From an uncultured Pseudomonadota bacterium (GTDB lineage: Bacteria; Pseudomonadota; Gammaproteobacteria; Methylococcales; Methylomonadaceae), in NCBI GenBank assembly GCA_903902945.1, contig CAIUWU010000284.1:1-7183 (forward strand): DNA of 7,183 nt, written 5' to 3'. Position numbers and translations under genes: made by a program. Below the pieces are notes generated by a model. That model saw nothing but the letters and a program-made list of their open reading frames with translations. It searched no databases and had not been told where the DNA came from. Shown piece by piece: positions 1 to 6,500 of this stretch. Position 1 is the stretch's first letter. Every line of letters starts with the position of its first letter.

Positions 1-2
1 CT

Positions 3-89
3 TTTTACAATGGCCGTCGATCGCACTCAACATTGGGCTACCAATCCCCGATCGAATTCGAGCGGGAATTTTTGAGAGACGCTGCCTAA
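3..89 (+). CDS. IS3-family transposase (OrfB), C-terminal fragment cut by the window edge
   Basis: Reading from position 3 gives FYNGRRSHSTLGYQSP, then IEFEREFLRDAA and a TAA stop. The FYN-x-RR-HS-LGY-SP-E/FE string is the standard C-terminal signature of IS3-family DDE transposases (OrfB, or the OrfAB fusion), which cut and join the ends of the element. Only about 28 residues are inside the window, so catalytic residues and overall integrity cannot be judged. The stop lies a few bases before the presumed right terminal repeat, which is the normal arrangement for this family. Confidence 0.8.
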   Translation, partial: FYNGRRSHSTLGYQSPIEFEREFLRDAA

Positions 90-92
90 ACA

Positions 93-119
93 GGTGTCCG
101 GTTTTTGTTGACCATTACA
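93..119. repeat. Probable right terminal inverted repeat of the IS3-family element
   Basis: The 27-bp segment follows the transposase stop by three bases. Read inward from the outer end it starts TGTAATGGTC and ends CCGGACACC, which resembles IS3-family ends with a TG terminus. The assignment rests on position and resemblance, because the partner repeat is outside the window. Confidence 0.6.
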
Positions 120-156
120 CAGTATAGGAATCTGCTGATAGCGAGACATAGGGCTG

Positions 157-864
157 TTACTTGTCTTTCCAGCCAAACTTTTTTGCGTGCCACTTGTAGT
201 ATCCGGAGCTATCAGGCCAGTTAGCGACCTCCCGGTTAGCTAACTGCTCAATGGCTTTAGCTAGATGCGGGCTGTTATGTTTTCGCAGGTTTGCATGGAC
301 CTTTCCATCTGCCACATACACGAAACCTGTTTTCAAACAGGCTGTCGCAGCCAAGTACACACATCAGAGCCGCGATGTTGTTGAAATCAAGCTTCTCATC
401 TCGGTTGCATTCCGAGCGAGTCTTGATATGCGCAGCAACTAGAAGCGCTATTGGAAACGCTCGGCCACAGAGTACGCATTCCCCTTGGCTTTTTCCTTGA
501 AGAAGGTAACTCCTTAGGAAAGCTTGCTCTTTTCTACTGTTGGTGACCGTCTCACCATCAAGGTGTTCTGCATCAGCGAACGATGCTAGGAATCGTTTTA
601 GCGCCCCAGCTGGATTTTCTTTTCGACAAAAGTAATGTGTTCGTGAGAAATATACGACGGAGCCTGAGGTATCGCTGGATTGGACATTCTGGCTCCATAT
701 CCAGAACGAACGAGTGCTGACAGCTCATCTAAGCTGTTCACCCTAACGTAGTCAACCGAGTACTTGGATGTTGTAGCCACATAGCTTCCATCCGAATCTC
801 GATGAGGATGCAATCGCTCGCCTTGATATTGACCTCGATTCTTTTTATCGAAAAACGGCGCCAT
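157..864 (-). pseudogene. HNH endonuclease-domain protein, frameshifted twice (about 235 aa when restored)
   Basis: Three reading frames join into one protein. Residues 1-82 come from 864-619, residues 83-178 from about 618-334, and residues 179-235 from about 329-157. The joints are a lost A in the A-rich stretch (plus-strand 614-624) and a gained A in an A-run (plus-strand 330-333). The middle frame carries a Cys-rich HNH core: C130-x2-C133, then VAAHIK with H146, RSEC with C153, N162/N163, and C169-x3-C173-D followed by LFE. The paired cysteines would bind structural zinc, and H146 is the likely catalytic histidine. Residues 1-110 match nothing I recognise. They contain a GERLHP...DGSYVA stretch and a YGARMSNP stretch. 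The C-terminus (WHAKKFGWKDK) looks natural. As it stands, only an 88-aa N-terminal peptide lacking the nuclease domain could be made. Start: ATG at 864 has TAGGA six bases upstream, overlapping the stop of the preceding gene. Family function is DNA cleavage or nicking; the biological role is unknown. Confidence 0.8.
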
Positions 865-865
865 A

Positions 866-876
866 AGATTCCTAGC
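866..876 (-). promoter_or_regulatory. Shine-Dalgarno of the HNH gene overlapping the upstream stop codon
   Basis: On the minus strand the sequence reads TAGGAATCTT and then ATG. The TAG (872-874) is the stop of the upstream gene, once its frame is restored, and it also begins the AGGA ribosome-binding core. This overlap fixes the ATG at 864 as the start and implies translational coupling of the two genes. Confidence 0.65.
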
Positions 877-1028
877 GTTGGAAATCGCGGCCCGCTTTAC
901 TCGGTCCGCTGGATTGACTTGTTATGCTTGCTGGCGGAGAAGATTTAATGCTGTCGTATATGAACGAAGCTATTAACGACCCTGCAACACCGAGAGAAAT
1001 TGCAAACACACTTGAGATAGCCAGTGCG

Positions 1029-1038
1029 ATTACATTAC
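1029..1038. repeat. Tandem duplication ATTAC-ATTAC causing a frameshift
   Basis: Two adjacent ATTAC copies lie inside the decayed membrane-protein gene. Read as is, they create an in-frame TAA on the minus strand (1030-1032). With one copy removed, the reading frame runs straight from ...KAKPV into the transmembrane helix. This points to a 5-bp tandem duplication as the lesion; a single missing base nearby would also restore the frame. Confidence 0.6.
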
Positions 1039-1166
1039 AGGCTTCGCTTTAACGAAGTCGAACGCCCTGTAGTACAGGTGCTTTCGAATTTTTCTTATCT
1101 CTTTTTGCACTGTCTTAATCTTTTGGTTAGACACGCGCTCGTTTCTTAGGCGCTCTTCGCACTCAC

Positions 1167-1176
1167 CACACACACA
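1167..1176. repeat. (CA)5 dinucleotide tract at a frameshift site
   Basis: Five CA units (GT/TG on the coding strand) lie where the 178-aa reading frame departs from the protein-like C-terminal frame. Deleting one unit joins C171 to GEC, giving a CxxC pair. Replication slippage adding one unit is the simplest explanation. Confidence 0.65.
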
Positions 1177-1707
1177 ACAGGTTTGTTGCAAGACTCAACG
1201 AGATCAGACTTAATGCCATTCATGTCGAAAAGGCACCCGCGCGTTTCGTCATGAGTGAAACTTAGGGCCTCACCAAGTCCGGGTATTTTGTTCCCCGAAC
1301 GGCGATAGAGAAGCGAGTAGGCGTAGAGAACCCAAAGGATTGCGTTTTCAAGAGGGATATTTTCCCAAGCAAGAAATTCTCTAATTTGGCTGAACGTGAA
1401 GACGATCTGGTTATTCCCGAGTCGCCTGGAGTACCAGTTGGCTTCAATCGGTACATTGACGATTGCCAAGAGAAAGTCTGCACCAGTGTGGGCAGGAAGC
1501 CGCTCTCTCAAGAGATCGTCGGAAAACTCCCAGCTAGGTCCATCTGAATCACCGCGCAGATCGAAATTATCAATCCCACCGATAAGCTCAAATATTTCTG
1601 AGTTCCACGCTTCAACCTGCCGGAGGTTTAGGTGCAACGGGAGGTGGCCGATTGTGACGAGCTTTATCTTTACTTTTTCCATATATCTAATCTGAATTAG
1701 AAATAAT

Positions 1708-1725
1708 GATCGGTATTAACCGATC
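1708..1725. repeat. Inverted repeat GATCGGT-ATTA-ACCGATC
   Basis: Perfect 7-bp arms separated by 4 bp lie at the junction between the start of the membrane-protein gene and the truncated IS630 remnant. It could be an operator for the minus-strand pair, whose ATG is 26 bp away, or part of an old mobile-element end or insertion scar. No T-run follows on either side, so a terminator is unlikely. Confidence 0.4.
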
Positions 1726-2010
1726 TGATCGACCGCATTGCTCAGCGGGAGCAACGGATGCTGCTGAGCGTCGTCGTGCTCGATAATGCCGCGATGCATC
1801 ACCACTTCGACGCGGACAAAAATGGCTGGTTAAGCATCGTTTAGTCTTGTTGCATTTACCGCCTTATAGTCCAGAACTCAATCGCATCGAAATTCTCTGG
1901 AAACACGCCAAATAATTTGGCGACGATTCGTTGCTTGGACAAAACAACAGTTACGTGAAGAGGTTAATAAACTGATGGACGTCGTAGGCGATCAATTTAG
2001 AATCGGTTTA
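1710..2010 (+). pseudogene. IS630-family transposase remnant, C-terminal part, frameshifted twice
   Basis: Three frames join into the end of a Tc1/mariner-like IS630 DDE transposase. From about 1710 to 1832 the frame gives LIDRIAQREQRMLLS and then VVVLDNAAMHHHFD. From 1832 to 1912 it gives KHRLVLLHLPPYSPELNRIE and LWKHAK. From 1912 to about 2010 it gives IWRRFVAWTKQQLREEVNK and a VVGDQFRIGL ending. The Asp of LDNA (codon 1782-1784) and the Glu of NRIE (1889-1891) would be the second and third acidic residues of the DDE triad. One base is missing at about 1832-1833 and another at about 1911-1914. The N-terminal half is gone; an in-frame stop sits at 1707-1709. The reading frame runs on past 2010, but the family resemblance ends there. 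It is non-functional and forms the right border of the accessory module, converging on the lipoprotein gene. Confidence 0.8.
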
Positions 2011-2070
2011 CGCGATGACTTCAATGATAAAACCATCGGCTTTCATCTAACCCCAAAGTGCAAATCGCGG

Positions 2071-2655
2071 TTATTTGCTCAAGTCTTTTTTGATGGTCTC
2101 AACCAGCAGGGTTGCCAGTGTCTGAGCCGAATTGCTGTTGGCATCATCGACTTTGATTTTGTCGATATGCACACCGGTGGTTCGGCTGTCTTTGTCTAGT
2201 GTCAGCGTGTATTCAATATCTTCGTAGCTGATACTGAACATCGAGCTGACGGATTGCATCAGGCTGTGATTGGCGGCTTTGTCTTCAAAACGCACCTTGA
2301 AAATGCCTTTTTCCTTGTCTTTCTCGATGATTTCCACTTCGGCCAGCGTCAGGCCGTGATCAGTCAAATCCCAGGCGCGGTCAAAACGGGTTTTCAGCTG
2401 AATAACCGGATGCTGATCTTCACCGATGATGTAGATCAGTTTATCCAGGTCATCGCTTTTCTTGCTGCTACCGTCACTGGCCAGCGTGGTGGTGCTGGAT
2501 GAACTGCCATAAGACTTCACTGGTGCACTGGCAACGTGTTCTATCGCCAGGGTCGGTGGCAATTCCAGGTGTTTGATATCGCGATATTTTTCCGGAGCAT
2601 CGGCACAAGCTGTCAGTATCAGTCCGGGCAGGCTAAAGGCAACGATTTTACGCAT
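2071..2655 (-). CDS. bamC: BamC-like outer-membrane lipoprotein (NlpB/DapX family), single-domain
   Basis: From ATG 2655 the protein is 194 aa. It has a short signal peptide (MRKIVAFSLPGLI) and a lipobox LTAC with C17 as the lipidated residue. A KYRDIKHLELPP stretch follows, then a Ser/Thr/Lys-rich linker (about 48-67), and then a helix-grip-like domain (about 83-194) with FDRAWDLTDHGLTLAEVEII, a KGIFKVRF strand and a final helix ALQ-like TLATLLVETI. This fits BamC, the accessory lipoprotein of the BAM outer-membrane protein assembly complex. The better-known BamC is about 344 aa with two such domains, so this is a short form or a BamC-like paralogue. An alternative TTG start at 2667 would overlap the hydrolase stop and add four residues before the signal peptide. 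I prefer the ATG because it gives a canonical lipoprotein leader. Neither start has a clear Shine-Dalgarno, so coupling to the gene 8 bp upstream is likely. The resemblance is solid; orthology is less sure. Confidence 0.7.
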   Translation of the reverse strand: MRKIVAFSLPGLILTACADAPEKYRDIKHLELPPTLAIEHVASAPVKSYGSSSSTTTLASDGSSKKSDDLDKLIYIIGEDQHPVIQLKTRFDRAWDLTDHGLTLAEVEIIEKDKEKGIFKVRFEDKAANHSLMQSVSSMFSISYEDIEYTLTLDKDSRTTGVHIDKIKVDDANSNSAQTLATLLVETIKKDLSK

Positions 2656-2663
2656 GGTAGTTA

Positions 2664-3479
2664 TCAATTAGGAAAACGGCGATGTTCAAGTACCGGGAAT
2701 GAGGCGCGGGTTTTTTCCAGGCGGCCTTTATCAATATCGGCAGTCACGAAGCCGGAACCGGTTTTATAGCAATCAAGCACCACCCCCCACGGATCGACGA
2801 TCATGCTGTGACCATAAGTCTGGCGTCCGTTTTTATGGAAGCCGCCCTGGTTGGGCGCAATGACATAACTCAGATTTTCAATGGCGCGGGCGCGCAACAG
2901 AATTTCCCAGTGGGCAGCACCGGTTTTGGCGGTAAACGCTGACGGAATTACGATGATATCGATATCGCGGCGTTGCAGCGGACGGAAAAATTCAGGGAAG
3001 CGCAGATCATAACAAACCGCAATGCCGAGTTTGCCGAACGGGGTTTCCACCACACAGGTCTGGGTGCCGGCTTCGACAGAGTCCGATTCACGGTACTCTT
3101 CGTTACTGTCCGGCACACTGACATCGAATAAATGCACTTTGTCGTAACGGGCGACTCGCTTGCCCTGATCATCAATGATCAGACAAGCTGCGCGAACTTT
3201 GCTGGTATCGGTGCCCAGAATCGGGATGGTGCCGCCAATCACCCAGACACCGTGTTTTTTAGCGATATTGCTCAGGAAATCTTGAATCGGGCCTTTGCCA
3301 TCGACTTCACCGACTTTGACTTTGTCGTATTCGTTCATACCCATGATGGCGAAATTCTCGGGCAGGGCTACCAGCTTGGCGCCAGCTTTAGCCGCTTCGC
3401 CAATAAGTTTTTCGGCTTCGAGAAGATTGGCACTTACTTGAGGGCCAGATGCCATTTGAATGGCGGCACATATTGTCAT
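2664..3479 (-). CDS. Carbon-nitrogen hydrolase, nitrilase superfamily (Nit1/YbeM-like amidase)
   Basis: The product is a 271-aa cytoplasmic amidase with the complete nitrilase-superfamily triad: E41 in LVALPENFA, K114 in RYDKVHLFDV, and nucleophile C156 in GIAVCYDLRFPEFF. Conserved HWEILLRARAIEN and APNQGG segments follow, as does the C-terminal PVLEHRRF. The length is full for the family (about 265-285 aa). Superfamily enzymes hydrolyse non-peptide C-N bonds through a thioester at the cysteine. The Nit1/YbeM branch removes deaminated glutathione, a transamination side product; that substrate is a reasonable inference here but is not shown by sequence alone. The ATG at 3479 has a modest AAGAGA ribosome-binding element about 9 nt upstream. 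It starts 50 bp after the yhdP stop and ends 8 bp before the lipoprotein ATG. A nitrilase gene directly after yhdP is a recurrent arrangement in gammaproteobacteria, for example Pseudomonas. Confidence 0.92.
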   Translation of the reverse strand: MTICAAIQMASGPQVSANLLEAEKLIGEAAKAGAKLVALPENFAIMGMNEYDKVKVGEVDGKGPIQDFLSNIAKKHGVWVIGGTIPILGTDTSKVRAACLIIDDQGKRVARYDKVHLFDVSVPDSNEEYRESDSVEAGTQTCVVETPFGKLGIAVCYDLRFPEFFRPLQRRDIDIIVIPSAFTAKTGAAHWEILLRARAIENLSYVIAPNQGGFHKNGRQTYGHSMIVDPWGVVLDCYKTGSGFVTADIDKGRLEKTRASFPVLEHRRFPN

Positions 3480-3529
3480 GGGTGTTCTCTTAAAAATGCT
3501 AGGGTCGGAAAAATCTTATTTGTAGTCAT

Positions 3530-6500
3530 TTATTTCAGCCAGTCGAAATCGGTTAAACCGTTCCAGGTTTTGCTCACCACACCGTCATGGTCGTGTACCG
3601 GGACAACTTCCAGATCACCCCAGTGACCGTTGATGCTGTATTCCGAACCGAAAAAATAACCCTCTTGATAATCATTGGTGACGACGTCGGTAATGATCGC
3701 CGCAATACCGCCCACGATTGTACCAGCAATAGGGACGGCGCCGGAACTCTTAGGGATAACCGCAACCCGCTGGTTAAGGGTTTTGTCGGCTAAATTGACC
3801 GAGCCGGTCAGCTTCATGGTGGCCGAAACCGCATCCACTAATAAGTCGGTAGTGCTGGCGATGCCGTTATTGATTTTGAAGCTGCCGGTAATCTGGTCGA
3901 AGGCCAGACCCTGGCGGTAGATATCGCTGAAATCGAGGCGCAAGCGTTTTACCCATTGTTCCATCGCCAGCAAGCCCAGCAAGCGCCCAAAACCGGGTTC
4001 GATGCTGGAAATCCGGCCATCTTTGAGCCGGAACTGTAACAAGCCATTCAGTTGTGCCAGCGAAAATGCCTGAGGTGCGCCGTTCCAGCTGGTATTGATA
4101 TTGATGTCGGCGTGAGTTTCCTTGATGTCATCGCTGTAATTAAGGCTGGACAACAACTGGCCAAAATTATCAATGCTCAGATTGCCGCGCAGCTGAGTGC
4201 TGGTGCCTTTTAACTGTTTGAGCCAGTCGGCGCTTAAATCCAGCGTCCGGCCCGGGCCGGTGATTTTGATTTTTCTGAAATGTATGCCATTCAGCAAGCG
4301 TTCGGTCTGTAATTTCAGTGTGCCCAGATTAACCGAACGCCACAGTAATTGCTGGCTGCTGATATCGATCAGCGGCAACACGCTGACGTTTTCTTCGGCG
4401 GCGTCAAAGTCGATAGCATCCATCGCCGATAAATTGAGACTGTCCATTTCCAGTTTAATCGGCTCGGTTCCGCCGCGTTGATCGGGAATGCTGACCCGGC
4501 CTTTAGCCATAAGGCTATTGATCACACCGTGCCAGGCGTAATTGTGATGCTGAAACTGACACTGCACCGGCCCCAGATCTTTGCCTTGCCAGAGCAACTG
4601 GTTGCTGTCCAGGGTGATTTCCCGTAATGCTGGCCAGCGATTGTCTGAATTATTCAGCGTGCCAATCGCTTCCGACAGTTTGAAAACCGGCTGATTGATT
4701 GCAATGCTTAAACCCGGCTGACGCTGGATATGCGCCGGATTGCCGCCAATCACCAGATGCATGGAATGCAGCCGGTCTTGCTGGCTGTCAAATAACAGGG
4801 CACTGTGAAGCTGATTGCCGTATTGCAGGTAAACCGGCAGCAGATTCTGTTTATCAAATTGAAAGTTGATATGCAGTGGCTGTTGCTGATCAGCGGTTTT
4901 GGCAATACTGCTGTCGTTGTTGATGCTGACGCCGAGCAGATTGCTGTCAATGTCCAGTGTGGTGTTCTGGTTGCTGGCATACGGCATGCGCAAGTCAGCC
5001 TGATATTTAAAATTGCCTTTGGCCAGTTCTCCGCGCAGAAAGCTGAACTGGCGTTGCAGATTGCTGATGCTGGTGCTGCCGTCCACCACTAAACGGCTGC
5101 CGACGCTGTCGCTACTCATGACGCCCTGAATCGGATAGCCCAGGGTTTTGGCGCTTAGGGTATCGCTGCGGACTTGATCTTCGGTAAAGGTCAGCGTGCC
5201 GTTGATATTATCAATCGGCATATTGATGCTTTTCAGCGTCATGCGGGCATTATGTAAATGGGCATCGACTTTGACTTTAACCGGATCGGCTTCTTGGTAG
5301 GGTAAATGCAGATTCAGATCGATATCGGTGTTGCCTTCGCTGCTGGCAACGGTTTGCAGATTATCGACATTTTGATGCAACGGGCCTTTCTGCATATATA
5401 GCAGCGCATTATTCACTTCACTGTGCAGTTGACCGAACACCTGCACATGGTCACTGTTGGCAACATCGCTGATCGCCACCGTGGCCTGTTTGATCTGTAC
5501 GCTTTCGCTACGGCCTTCATAAATGGAAACCAGTAAATCCTGATTCAGAAAATGCACGTCGGCATACAAATCCTGTAAATGCGGCCAGTCTTCATTGAAT
5601 TGCAGTTCGCCAGTGCTGATAGTGAACAAGGTATCGAAACGGCCTTCACCATGATGAAACGGAAACTGATCCAGTTTGCCATCAATCAGCATTTCGCCCC
5701 GTTTAATTTGTCCTGCCACAAAGGCATCATCAAGCCAGGCCAGTGCGCCGGGATCCATGATTTTGGCGGGTAAATAACGGCGAACATGGCTGATGTCGTT
5801 AAAGTCGCTGAACTGGCTGCGTAAATGCAGCTCCGGGCTAGCCTGATTTTTTGGGAGAGTCAGGGCAAATGCCGTGCTGGTTTTGAAATCGGTGCTGTCT
5901 AGCGTCAGGCGCTCGCTGCTGAACTGCCAGTGCTGCGGATCCTGCTGCCAGTTGATCGTGCCGCTTAATTCGGCGATCAGTAAGCGGTCGCGAAACAGAT
6001 GGGCGGCATTAATTTCCGCATTCAGGGTGTCCAGCACCAGCTGGCCCTGGTTCTGGTTGCCGATAATATGACCGCTTAAACCCTGAAAGCCGGGAATGGC
6101 AGGTTGGTCCTGGTTTCCCACATTATGAAACGCGCCCTTCAGGCTGTATTGGCTCCAATCCTCGCTGGCAAACAGGCTGACATCATGCAGGGTGCCGTTC
6201 AGATTCAATCGCGCCAGGGCGGTGTCGGAATTACTGAACCAGGGCGATAAATAGGCTATCGCATTTAAATCGAACTGTTTGATCAGGGCCGCCCAGTCGC
6301 CGCTGTTTTGCTGGGCCAGATAAAATTCGGCATCTGACCAGCGCTGGCGGTTGGCAAACACACCGATGTTATAACCGGCCAGACGCCAGTTGCCATCCCG
6401 GTTTGACCAGCTGAGGTTGCCGTCTATGGTATCCAGATGCAGGTTTCTGCCCTGAGCGTTGATGATATTCAGCTGTTGAGCCTGAATATAACCATCAATC

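Larger units (their letters stand above)
1..119 (+). mobile_element. Right end of an IS3-family insertion sequence
   Basis: This is the distal end of an IS3-family element whose body lies left of the window. It contains the last codons of the transposase (stop at 87-89) followed by a 27-bp segment at 93-119 that looks like the right terminal inverted repeat. That segment begins GGTGTCCGG and ends TTACA, so its reverse complement starts with TG, as is usual for IS3-family ends. The left end is not visible, so neither the repeat pairing nor a target duplication can be confirmed. The element abuts the 3' end of the decayed HNH gene with only 37 bp between them, and so forms the left border of the accessory module. 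Confidence 0.75.
872..1682 (-). pseudogene. Uncharacterised Cys/His-cluster protein with C-terminal membrane helix, frameshifted twice (about 267 aa restored)
   Basis: The first frame (1682-1170) runs for 171 residues and today ends early as a 178-aa ORF stopping at 1146. Removing one extra CA unit (1167-1176) continues it as GECEERLRNERVSNQKIKT and a Lys/Arg-rich helix. Removing one copy of a tandem ATTAC (1029-1038) continues it into a hydrophobic helix (about residues 216-240, ALAISSVFAISLGV...FIYD) and a short Ser-rich tail ending at TAG 872-874. Visible motifs are FTHDETRGCLFDMNGIKSD (142-160) and a possible metal site from H144, C150, C165 and C171-x2-C174. There is no signal peptide, so it is probably a cytoplasmic domain anchored by a C-terminal helix. 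I do not recognise a named family and assign no function. No Shine-Dalgarno precedes the ATG at 1682; it is the first ATG after an in-frame stop at 1716-1718. It is coupled to the HNH gene downstream. Confidence 0.75.

Noticed and set aside
326..341. Hairpin CCTGTTTTCAAACAGG as a transcription terminator
   Set aside because: It lies inside the HNH coding region, has weak GC content and no following T-run.
157..360. 67-aa ORF starting with GTG as a separate small gene
   Set aside because: It continues the HNH protein in another frame (LFE/TGFVYVADGKV joint) and has no ribosome-binding site of its own.
1146..1178. Programmed ribosomal frameshift at the CA tract
   Set aside because: No slippery heptamer or downstream structure is visible, and a second downstream lesion would still block the protein.
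1975..2199. 74-aa plus-strand ORF as a gene
   Set aside because: Its first dozen residues are the tail of the IS630 transposase remnant; the rest is antisense to the lipoprotein gene.
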